Origin: Branchinecta lynchi
Lineage: Eukaryota > Arthropoda > Branchiopoda > Anostraca > Branchinectidae
DNA: 64,000 nucleotides
Direction of reading: 5' to 3'
Assembly: GCA_023053575.1 (NCBI GenBank)
Contig: JAKZAP010000001.1
Coordinates: forward strand, 31,514,533-31,578,532
Shown: piece by piece, positions 1-11,500 of the stretch
Layout of the letters: every line of letters starts with the position of its first letter
How positions within the stretch are numbered: the stretch's first letter is position 1
Notes under the pieces: generated by a model
What the model was told of the DNA's origin: nothing
The model's input: the letters and a program-made list of their open reading frames with translations, nothing else
Databases searched by the model: none
Translations under genes and position numbers: made by a program

Positions 1-439
1 GGGGATCTGAACCACCTTAAAAGCAAAATTTGAAAAGGATCAGAAGTCAATTTCGCTTTTCTTTAAAAAAAATTTGCCTGTGGTGCTCAATTTATGTTTC
101 TCTTGTGCCCATAAGTCAGAAGATGCTACGATACCGAGGCTTGGCTCTCTCAAGTGAACATCAGCATGCTGTAATTCCAATTATTTTTTTGCTTTATTCC
201 TGTAATTGCCTTTTGCATCATCTTTTAAAAATGGAAGTTAATATTTCTTGAACCTCTGGACCTGTGTCTTTGTCTATTCTTTTCTATTCAGTATAATTGC
301 CGGACATTAGCGAGTTGTATGTTTTGAGGTCTTCAACCCCCATGCCCAGGCACTTCGAACAGCCCCTGATGGTACCCCCAAGAAAATCTGTTGAATTGAG
401 AATCTGAAATCGAAGCTTTTCAAACAGATTTGTATGTGG

Positions 440-560
440 GTCCCATGCTCTTGCTGCATGGCATGGTGCCCTAAAATATGAGCACTATGTCCATACATCT
501 TGGCATGCCCAGATGTTGGGGCACCATGCTCAAAATTTGAGGATTTGTGTATGACTGCTC
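440..560. repeat. GGGGCACCATGC-rich repeat
   Basis: Short inverted units around GATGTTGGGGCACCATGC; the same sequence recurs at 1225-1265 and 1810-1930. It creates minus-strand ORFs rich in Gly/His that are not genes. Confidence 0.5.
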
Positions 561-966
561 TGGTACGATTATAAATATACTGGGATGAATCAGCCTCAAC
601 AGGGGGCACACAAAAGTTAACAGGTCAGCCACCTTCTACCTCCCCGCCACAAGTTATAATATTTGACACAAGATAAAGCAATATAGCCTACCAACTTTCA
701 TGGAGTATGCACATGGATAGGCAATATTTTGGTTAGATTATATAGACCATCAAAGACAGCCTGGGTGTGACTAGTTTGGTTAGATTGGAGTACTTAGAAG
801 CTCAAAGAGCACTCCCTAGTACACAGCACTATCTGTAGTTTGCATATCTGGACTAGAGATTTTTTTTTTGGTAGCAATTTAGATTTTGCATATGTTCTAC
901 AGAATTTTTTTCTGGTCTGAAATTCTCAAGACCATTTGTTTGCGATCTGTTCAAGGTCAAAGATAT

Positions 967-1215
967 TAGTTGCATTTTTGCAGATACCATGGTATCTGTT
1001 ACCACGGTAACTGGATTTGCAATTAGTCGTTTTAGCAATTATTGTGGTATCTGATATATGGTTGGTCTGCACAATTGCCAAAATTGCGCTTTTCAAAGTC
1101 ATCCCAATAGAAAAACTGGTATTCAGTGACATCACTAGAAGTGAAAAACTTCTTTTCAACCAATTCGACAAAAACTGACGAAAGTGGGATGACTTTTTCA
1201 GATACCACGGTCGGA
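967..1215. repeat. GGTATCTGATACC palindromic family, copy 1
   Basis: Edges TTAGTTGCATTTTTGCAGAT and TTTTTCAGATACCACGG. Densely packed with short palindromes around GGTATCTG/CAGATACC. Upstream of TRMT11. Confidence 0.7.
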
Positions 1216-1259
1216 CCCAGTCATACACAGATCCTCAATTTTGGGGCATGGGCATGGTA

Positions 1260-1790
1260 CCCCTGTGAAATTTGGTTAAACCGAGACTGGTTACATACCT
1301 AAATAGGGTCTTCTTCCTGTCCTAGATCAAAAGGTACCTGATTTTATTTTCTACCAACCTCATTTTCCAATTAAGAAAATATTAGAGCACTTCCAAGATA
1401 CATGGGTTTTTCTTGAGGCCACTTCTCTTCTAGTGGGTTTATCCTATGCTTTTTCAGAAAATTGCTTTGCTTTTCAATCTGTTCACAGGAGCAAATATTT
1501 CCTTTAGATTGCTTGACTTTTTTTGTATTTATTTTGAGTGATTTTTTTTTTTACTATGTTAAAAATCGTTATCGAAACTCACTAAACTCAAAAGAAATAC
1601 TATAAAAGGCAATCAACGTAAAGGAATTCGGAAGGAAAGGAAATTTAATTCCTAAAGGAAGAAAACTTAAAAGCTTAATTCATCCACTCTACCTAGCAGT
1701 GACTATCTGAGAAGGACAGAGTAACCTAGATGCGATAACCTGGAAGAGGATTGAGTAACCTAGTGGCAACTACGAACGGGATAGAGTAAA
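1260..1790. other. Upstream flank, nothing recognised
   Basis: AT-rich, no long ORF with protein-like character and no repeat shared with the rest of the window. Confidence 0.4.
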
Positions 1791-1925
1791 ACCCACCTGA
1801 AACTTTTTCAAAATTTTTTGAGGGGTACCATGCCCATGCTCCAGGCCATGGTGCCCCAACGTATGGACACCATGCCAATACATCCAGGCATGCCCAGACG
1901 TTGGGGCACCATGCCCAAAAATTGA

Positions 1926-2034
1926 GGATTTGTCGGACCCTGGTATCTGAATATCAGATCCCAGTATAATTGAAAAATCAAATTTACGTGGTATCAAATA
2001 CCACGGTATCTGCAACAAACGCAACTATTAAATC
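1926..2034. repeat. GGTATCTGATACC family, short copy
   Basis: Contains CTGGTATCTGAATATCAG, GTGGTATCAAATACCACGG and ends CAACAAACGCAACTA, the usual edge of the family. Confidence 0.6.
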
Positions 2035-2497
2035 TTGTAGATTTACTGTACTACAAGCATTCTACAAGGCATACCTAGTTTTTCATAAGGAGAAGGCAAC
2101 GTTTCTTCCATTGTTTGAATCTTATGCCGAAAAAAAAATGGAATTTGGAAGCAGAATCCCTTTGATGTAGGAATAATTGCTGCAGAGCATCAGGAATCTG
2201 AAGAAATCTGTTTACGATGCGGTAAGTGCAAAAAAAAATAATAAAAGCAATTCAATCAGTAGAAATCTTATCAAACCGGTATTCACGATATTTTAGTCTT
2301 TCCAGAGTCTTTCTAATTTCGTGATAGTTTCATTTTACAGAAATCACAGCCCCCAGCGGCGGCCCGCGGCACTTCAAATACAGTATCAAAGGTGGGTCAC
2401 TTTCTTTCTCAGTGTTGCCGACTGAGAATTGTGACTGCAGCCTGGGATCAGCTAGCTGGGTGACGTGAAACAGGAAAAGATTAGAATAGAGGAGGAA

Positions 2498-2551
2498 ATG
2501 AAAGATTACTTGTTCAGACTTGCCAATGAACATGTTTCATTCCGCATACCT
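2498..2551 (+). CDS. TRMT11: TRMT11 exon 1 (residues 1-18)
   Basis: Encodes MKDYLFRLANEHVSFRIP, matching the family N-terminus (YLLLMAQEHLEFRLP in human). Donor GTGAGT follows directly; it ends in phase 0. An in-frame TAG at 2453-2455 lies upstream, with no earlier ATG in between. Confidence 0.88.
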
Positions 2552-5500
2552 GTGAGTGTCCAGTTTTTTTAGCCTATTATTGGCTATTTATTTGTTTCTT
2601 TTCTAGGATTCCTATGACTTAAAACTGCAAAAGATCCAACTAGTTGGAACTATAGTTGGAACTAGGCTAGCAGGTTTAGTGAACTCCTAGCCTAAGGCTT
2701 TTTTCCACGACACAATTGTGGGCCACACACTTCTGAGTGTTTGCCACACAGTCGAGCCACTAGTTGAAACTCGTGGAAATGCTGTTTTATTAGTTTTTTG
2801 GCAGTAATTCAAATATCTAAACATACAAATAAAATTCATGCACAATCTCAATAATAGAACTCCAGGCTTATTTCCTTATCATTCTGTAAAAAATGCACCT
2901 TCAGTTTTATTTTGTCAGTTCTTCTCACATACATTATCGAGAAATCCGAGGCAGTTCCTCAGTTCTGTGACGAAAAATTCAGCAATTTTAAAGACAAATG
3001 TGCAATTAACAGCCTACAAATCAACGAAGGGAAAAACAAAATCCTGCGCTTTAATCCCCTGAAAAGGGATTTTGTGTGCCCTCCGCCACCGTATCCTAGT
3101 GTACCTTCGGCTGTTATTCTGGGCGTCACATTTAGCGTTGATTGCTCGTTTAGTCTTCACGTTGAAACAATATTAAGAAAAGCCAACTGTGCGATGCGTA
3201 CCCTTATCTTAATGGGTCAATTCGGTTTTTCAGTGTCTCAACTAAAGCAAGCTTACCTGACATATATCCGACCAATTGTAGAGTATGCTTGCCCTGTTTG
3301 GGGGCCTCAAGTCAATAACACAGGATACTTAAGTGATCAACTTGAGTCAATACAGAAAAGAGCAGCTAAAGTAATAGCTAAAGTAATAGCCCTTGGTCGC
3401 GGAAACACATTTGTGGGCCGCACGAAAGACCCCGGAAACACTCTTTTTGAGCCACAGTCGACCCACAAACTGTTTGTGGGAGCATGGAAAAATGCCTCTA
3501 GCCTATGCCATTGTAGCCCTTATTATCAGTCAGCTGTCAGTGGGCTAGGTAATTTCTCGGAAACTCCTAGACCTATGCAGAGACATCTTAATACGGTATA
3601 AAGAAGTAGTGTTGGACTCCTGCTTCTGTATGGTATTCAGTAACATGGGGGAGGCTCATGGGGTCTATCTACTAGGGCGTTATAGAGTCAAATGAGTGCG
3701 AGCAGAGGGGTTACTAGCCAAAATGTTTTGGGTGATGACGAGGCATTTAACGACTGGCTGGTTACATTTTATAAGTAGTGAACTGATAGACAAAAATGCT
3801 CCTCAGCCGGGATTTGAACCCAGGCCTCCTGTTTACAAGACAGGCGCTCTACCAACTGAGCTACCGAGGGGCTTGTGAACAGAGTTCGCAAACCACTACA
3901 ATAGTCTGGTAGAAGCTGACCGTAGGAACAGTGATCCCGCCTGAAGGCAAATTCGTCTAACCAGTTCACATCCCCATGTCACGGAAATTAATAATATAGA
4001 TGGCACTTTTTACACAAGGGACTTGTACAGTGACCAATACCATAAAGAATTTTTGGAATATAATTTAGAAGCCTAGGACTCCCTTGTCGGAGCCAGGTAG
4101 ACAAACCAGGACCCACAAGACGGGGTCTCATGGTGAAAACCAAATAAAACCAAATATATAATTTTTATAGGGAAAAACGCCCTTGAGATGGAAACATTTT
4201 ATAAGTAGTGAACTGATAGACAAAAATGCTCCTCAGCCGGGATTTGAACCCAGGCCTCCTGTTTACAAGAGAGGCGCTCTACCAACTGAGCTACCGAGGG
4301 GCTTGTGAACAGAGTTCGCAAACCACTACAATAGTCTGGTAGAAGCCGACCATAGGAACAGTGATCCCGCCTGAAGGCAAATTCGTCTAACCAGTTCACA
4401 TCCCCATGTCACGGAAATTAATAATATAGATGGCACTTTTTACACAAGGGACTTGTACAGTGACCAATACCATAAAGAATTTTTGGAATATAATTTAAAA
4501 GCCTAGGACTCCCTTGTCGGAGCCACGTAGACAAACCAGGACCCACAAGACGGGGTCTCATGGGGAAAACCAAATAAAACCAAATATATAATTTTTACGG
4601 GGAAAAACGCCCTTGAGATGGAAACATTTTATGAGTAGTGAACTGATAGACAAAAATGCTCCTCAGCCGGGATTTGAACCCAGGCCTCCTGTTTACAAGA
4701 CAGGCGCTCGGTACAAGTCCCTTGTGTAAAAAGTGCCATCTGTATTATTAATTTCCATGACATGGGGATGTGAACTGGTTAGACGAATTGCCTTCAGGCG
4801 GGATCACTGTTCCTATGGTCGGCTTCTACCAGATTATTGTAGTGGTTTGCGAACTCTGTTCACAAGCCCCTCTGTAGCTCAGTTGGTAGAGCGCCTGTCT
4901 TGTAAACAGGAGGCCTGGGTTCAAATCCCGGCTGAGGATCATTTTTGTCTATCAGTTCACTACTTAAAAATGTTTCCATCTCAAGGGCGTTTTTCCCCAT
5001 AAAAATTATATATTTGGTTTTCACCATGAGACCCCGTCTTCTGGGTCCTGGTTTGTCTACGTGGCTCCGACAAGGGAGTCCTAGGCTTCTAAATTATATT
5101 CCAAAAATTCTTTATGGTATTGGTCACGGTACAAGTCCCTTGTGTAAAAAGTGCCATCTATATTATTAATTTCCGTGACATGGGGATGTGAACTGGTTAG
5201 ACGAATTTGCCTTCGGGCGGGATCACTGTTCCTATGGTCGGCTTCTACCAGACTGTTGTAGTGGTTGCGAACTCTGTTCACAAGCCCCTCGGTAGCTCAG
5301 TTGGTAGAGCGCCTCTCTTGTAAACAGGAGGCCTGGGTTCAAATCCCGGCTGAGGAGCATTTTTGTCTATCAGTTCACTACTTATAAAATGTTTCCATCT
5401 CAAGGGCGTTTTTCCCCATAAAAATTATATATTTGGTTTTCACCATGAGACCCCGTCTTGTGGGTCCTGGTTTGTCTACGTGGCTCCGACAAGGGAGTCC

Positions 5501-8500
5501 TAGGCTTCTAAATTATATTCCAAAAATTCGTTATGGTATTGGTCACGGTACAAGTCCCCTGTGTAAAAAGTGCCATCTATATTATGGCTGGTTACTTTTG
5601 CCGACTTTCTGCAGAAAAATTTTCAACAACAAAAATGACATTTTGAAAAAAAATCAAATGATTTCCAGAAAAACTGACTATTTTGACGAAAAATCAACCA
5701 ATTTTCAGAAAAAAAGACTGTTTTCATGAAAAAAAATCAACTGTTTTGAAAAAAATTGTGGTGTTTTGCGCCAACTCCAGTACTGGCCGACAGCATTGGG
5801 GTGGGCCTCCCCCCCAGTCGTTATGCCCCTGAGTGCGAGTATAGGATAGGTTTATTAACTGTTTTGACTTACTTATTTCATGGAATTCATACACTTGTAG
5901 TTCTACTGTGTAGCACTACTCAGTGACTGACCTACAACGAACTTAAGACTGGGTTAAGATCGACTGACTTTTTGGCTTATTACTTACTTGATAAGTACAT
6001 ATACATTAGTCCTTATATACCTGAAGGGTGCCATAGAACCTGGCACTTTGTGAGCTGTGTCATAACGTAGTGTAACAAGAATAGGCACTGCCTGTGAGAC
6101 AATGCCAGAAAAAGTTGCTTTGCGATAAAATGGCAATTTGCAAGAGTCCTTTGAATCGACCAACAATTCAAGGGACTTTCGCGGGTTCAGTTATCTGTTG
6201 GAGGGGAAAGTTGGGGTGACCATAGGGAGCGCATAGGCTCCTCTCACTACAGCATCATTTGAGCTGCAGGGTGTTTTAGACCTAAATGTCTAAGTAAGCA
6301 TACCTCTTATGTAGTTGGCAGTTGATAAAGTTTCCTCCTCATACTTTGACCTTTTTAAGCTGAGTTAATAACCTGGAAGGATGCCTTTGCCCCTCGTTAG
6401 TTTTTTGCAGAATGAAGATGGTTTTAGAGGATGCTTTTGGTAAAGGGCTGAAACAAGTAATTGTTTTTGGGATCCCAAAATCGCAAAAGTTTTCCGTCTG
6501 TCCGTCCGTCTGTAAGCACGATAACTCTCGAAGGGAATGAGATATTTTGATGAAACTTGGTGTGAGGATTCGTTGGGTCGTCGGACCAGTCAAGTTCGTA
6601 TATGGGTTTTGTAGCCCTACATTTAGGGGTGGGGGAGGGGGTTCAAATTAAGAGGTAAACAAAATATTTTGAAACAGCTAATGTGATAGTCGATTATGGG
6701 GTAAGAAAACATACCGAACAAGTAGTTCGCCTGGAATCCGGCCAAATCCGGAAAGTTTGTTGAAAGTAAATGTTTTATTTGAAGTTGATTAGATGTTCGA
6801 TTTAGAGGTAGGAAGACATGCTGAAGACGATGGTGAAAACTATTTTCTCGACGGACAAGTATTTCGACCGGAATCCGGCCCAAACCGGAAAGTTTGTCAA
6901 AATTAAAAGTTTTATTTGGAGTTGATTAGATGTTCGATTTAGGGCAAGAAGACATGCTGAACACTTATGTAAAAACAATTTTCTACCCGGACATGTAGTT
7001 CGCCCGGAATCCGGCCAAAACCGGAAAACTGTTGGAAGTTAAAGTTTTAATTCTAGTTGATTAGATAAGCGATTTAGGGGTAAGAAGAGATGCTGAGTCC
7101 CTGTGACAATCATATTTTACCCGGACATATAGTTCGACCGGAATCCGGCTGGAATCAGAAAATTTGTTATAAACTGAATTTTTATTTGAAGTTGATTAGA
7201 TGTTCATTACTGGGGAAAGAAGATACCCTGATTTCGTCTTTGAGCTTTCTTTTTTCGCCGGACAAGTAGTTCTGGAGTTCTGCCGAAACCGGGAATTTGG
7301 CAGAAGTAGCAGGAAGTTTTCGTCAAAACAGATATGACTTATAGGGGTAAACACACATGCTCAATTTATATCTGAACTTGGTTTTTTCAGGTGATTAGCT
7401 ATTTGGCCTTAATCTGTTTCTGAATTTTGATTGTAAAAATGTTCAAGGAGTCTGGCGATGACTGGATCTGGCTAAGACAAGACCCAGTTGTCTGGATCAG
7501 ATATTGAATTTTTGGGATCCCATCGAAACCTTTGGTCTTGTTGAAAAAGTGTTGCTTGGAAAGCTTTTACAAATTTGGTTTGCGAGGGAAAATAATTCCA
7601 TAGTTATTCAAGGAGTGATGGTGCATTTATACATTTGACTCCGTAGAACTGAAATATCCAAAATTTCTAACTACTGCCATCACTTTCCCAGAATTTTGGC
7701 TACACACCTCGTTTTCACTAGGATTACCTGGATAGAAGTTTTTTCTGAATGGGTCTGTGGGATGTTCTTAACCCTCTGTCTACTGAGAGCATCATTGCTA
7801 GTGTCAGTAGGCATTCCTCTATCCTGACATAAACTAGCTTCTTTAGTTACATTCTAAGAAAAAGAGTAGCTGGCACATAACCTTTGGCAATGATTTCGCA
7901 ATTCCTGCTGTTTTTCATTGTTTATGTTTTGAACTGTTCATCTGTCTAGCTTGAGAGTTCCAAGTATCTCCTGAGATATACACAGGCTTGTGTCTCTCAG
8001 AAACGATCAATTTGTGGCCCCCTCCAGCGTGGCCTTGTTAAAAAACAGTCACAGATTTATAGTATTTTTGCTCCCGCCATTTCTTTGCTATTCTATGTAG
8101 TAAATTAACCTAGAGCACAGTCTCACAGACGAAAACATAGTTGACTAGAGGAGGGTCGGATTAGTTTGTCCAACAGCATCTTAATTTGTTTTTCTTTAGG
8201 AGCTCCAGTCAATCATCAGACTGTTTGACATACCTGCTACTGTGTCTGAGGTCAATTCGGAAAGTGTAAGCTGGAAGTTTTTTCTGTATAGATAGTTTGC
8301 ATTTTTTTCATTTTGTCCATATAGGCTATATAGGTTTGAATTATTTTGTTACCGTGTCTTGAGGTCAAATGGTCTATAGAGAGATTGCACCATACCCGAC
8401 GAAAACGGACGGGATCGTAACGAAAAAATTTAACATTAGGATGTATAGGACTTTCAACTTTGATATTAAATTATTGGCGTTTTATCACCATTCTGAGCCA

Positions 8501-11500
8501 GGGACTTGCTGGAAATGTTAATTGGGCTATTCCTTAAAGTATAACCTTATTTTTGCAAAAGAGTTTCCATGGAAGTAAGAGTTTGAAGGCGTCAAAGTTT
8601 GTAAACAATGACGGAGCCTCGTCGTATTGGTCGATTATGACACATTTTTTCAAATCCCTGTCATCGTAGACCAGTAGGATTCGAGACTTGCTTTTTGTGT
8701 TCAAACTTTGAAGCCTTCAAGCTCTTACTTCCATGGAAACTCTTTTGCAAAAATAGAATTATATGGTTAAGGTATAGCCCAGTTAACATTTCCAGCAAGT
8801 CCCTGGCTATAAAAGGCCGATAATTTAATTTCAAAGTTGAAAGTCCTGTACCTCCCAATGTTAAATTTTGTTGTTATGATCCCGTGATGATAATGTAGCA
8901 ATATCCGTTTTTCATCGGGTAGGGTGCAATCTCTCTATGGCCCCATAGGGCTAGCATACTGTCTATGGGCCTATAAGCTTTGTGAATGATTTCGTTGTTT
9001 GGATTTTCTATCGTCAAGGTCATGTGGGTGACTAGATCGACCTTGTGTAGACTTCCGCCATATGGATGTGTGGATGTGGAAAATTGCAAATATGGTAACT
9101 TTTAATAGCTAGTTTTTTTAACAATCAGGTGGTCTAGAAAGGCTTAGTCATAGGCACTTCTGGGCAGGTCGTACTTCGATCAAGATACAACGCCGATCGT
9201 TATCGTTCATAAGGACCAGCTTTACTACACAGATTTCAAAGCCCATAATGCCTACCAAAAGCTGAGCCAAGTTTCAGTCTCCTAATATCAGCATATAAAA
9301 ACCTTAGCAGAAAGGCACATGTTTATTTGGAAGTAATCATACTTTGCATTTCAGCCGTGGATTGTACTCCAGCTTCCTAGTGAAGATGACGCAAAGAAAA
9401 TACTGTCCAGGAGCGTGTCTGTCATGTACTGTCTTGAGCTGTGGGGACGAGCCAAAAGCAAGAGTCAACTTCATAGCTGTGTTAGATCGTTGCCTGCTGG
9501 TTTCTTGGAGCAGTACGCATCAGCCAAAATGACGTTTCGAATCGACATAGATCCCTACAACAAGACCTACTCAGCCAGTGACAAAATTAATATCATTGAG
9601 GTGACACATCTTGCTTTATTGTAGGCGTCTTGCTAATGGTATTTTCGTATATAAGCGATATTAACTGATCTCCTATGAACTCCTTTGTTTGTGCTATGAA
9701 CTGATTCTTTAAAGACAATTGTAAGTAAGTCAGGAAGGCAAGAATCATCGAATCGTGAGAAATTCAGCAGTTCAGTTCAGTTCAGTATTAAAATCAAAAT
9801 TTATTCCAGCAATGTTTTCAACGGATACGTCAGCTAAGATTCTTCATAAGCGATATTTCGGCCCTTCTTGGCAAGGGTCCTCGTCAGGCTTTCAGTCCTC
9901 TTGTTCAACTTTGGGGAAAGAAACAAACCTGTGATCAAAGTCAGCTTGGGCTCAAAGAATATTTAAAATCAAAATAAAGGAACAAAATAAATTTCGACCC
10001 CTACAAAGCTCCATGGCCCGTTACATAGGGGTTAATACCAAAATAATTAACAAAGAACGAGTCTCTTAACTATTACAATAAAATGAAAGAGAACAATTGA
10101 AGAATTATATTTTTACTTACCGCTCGATCCTCAAAGTTCACATCCAGGTCTACGCCGATCTCCCACAATCACTAATTCGAACCTGTATCCAAGCCTGAAC
10201 TTCTTATCCCTAACCCAGTCTTCTCTTGTTTAAGGCATTTATACGGCCTAACGGCATACCGACAGCACTACCGATAAAATAATAACAAGTTACAGATGTA
10301 AAAAACTACAAAACTCTTTTAAAATGAAAAAAATGCTATTCTGAGAACGAAAAAAAAACGACAATGAATCGACGGCGCGCTGCCGCGGAACATATAATCT
10401 CCACTGCCTCCTAACCTAATTATGAACGAAAAAGAATCTGGGACTATCCCTGGGCCGCCGTCAAGCCCAGACAGTGTTTCAGGCAGGTTTCAGGTATCAA
10501 ACATTCCTGTTCTTTATAGAAACAATTTTGAGTGAGGGTGGAAATACAGCTGGCAGCGAAAATTCCGTTTGTTTCTGAAGGCGTTTTCAACTTCATTTTT
10601 GTGTTTGATAGTGCAAAACGTGTACAAGCAACCCTCACAAAGGAATTCACGAAGTCAAATATTTAACGCTAAGCTAGAATCTTTAGTTTGTTTTCGTTTT
10701 TTCAAACTTGAGCGGCTTTGAGCCTGAAGGGGACCCTTGCCAAGAAGGGCCGAAATATAGCTCTAATAAACTTCAACTGACGTATCCGTTTTGCACTATC
10801 AAATATGATTAGCAGTCTCTTGGGCTGAAGGAACATTTTTGTGTACCGGACATTTCTGTGTGTTTGTCACGGAAACGAAAATGTTAGTCACACACGTGAC
10901 CCACAAGCTGAAACTCGCGGATCGTCCTTTTGTCTGTTTTTTGGCAATCATTTCAAATGTCTGAAAAAAATAAAGTAAAATTTTGTTAAATAGATCCCCA
11001 GGCTTCCGTCCGTATCTTTCTGTATTATAAGGATCCTCGGTTTAATGTTCTGTATTCTTGCTAACGTAGCTTATGCTATTATGTGGGGTTTAGTTTGCCA
11101 GAAACTTGACTTTTCTCTAGACTTGAGCCATAAAATCAAAAATCACGTCGAAATTAGTTTTTCAAATTTGAGCCAATGGGCGTGCCACATAAATCTGTGT
11201 TGCGGAAACAGACTTATTGTCCACACAACTGGTTGTCAAAATACTTTTCTTCCTTTTTTTTTTTTGTTTAGCCACAACCGATTTACAGGCTTTTTGTGGG
11301 ATCGCTGTAAAACGCGTGTTAAAACAGAGGCCATAAGGATAATAAGCTGTTTACAAGTCGATGTGTGAGACTAAACAAAATGTCTATCACAGTATGTAAA
11401 CAACCTATTTACAGTGTCCATGGACAGATTTAAGAATCCCAGCATCTTGGGTTTTGGGATGTGATGAGCGATGAGAGAAAGGGATTCAAGCTTAACTGAA

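Larger units (their letters stand above)
3769..5586. repeat. Inverted tandem array of ~430-bp units, each with a tRNA-Thr-like sequence
   Basis: The repeat period is about 430 bp. Two full units and a partial third lie on the minus strand (landmark GTAGTGAACTGATAGAC at about 3775, 4205 and 4635). They meet, at 4709/4710, two units on the plus strand. The arms form a near-perfect palindrome of about 1.8 kb. The breakpoint cuts inside the third tRNA-like sequence, after 51 nt. Units differ by only a few bases, so the array is young. It sits in TRMT11 intron 1. Diverged single copies at about 13419-13556 and 53360-53760 show that the unit is dispersed. Confidence 0.85.

Noticed and set aside
307..609. 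100-aa minus-strand ORF rich in His/Gly
   Set aside because: Falls on the GGGGCACCATGC repeat, which gives a matching ORF at 1770-2024.
1970..2230. Plus-strand ORF followed by a possible donor at 2221 (GTAAGTGC), as a 5' exon of TRMT11
   Set aside because: Part lies in a GGTATCTG repeat and the frame ends before the donor. A non-coding 5' exon is possible but unsupported. The same holds for 2341-2391.
3769..4399. 66-aa ORFs repeated at 3769-3969 and 4199-4399
   Set aside because: They read through the tRNA-like sequences of the inverted array.
6465..7542. The array of ~130-bp subrepeats considered as a CRISPR array or centromeric satellite
   Set aside because: Repeats are contiguous and diverged with no unique spacers, and the block is a dispersed element with defined edges in a eukaryotic intron.
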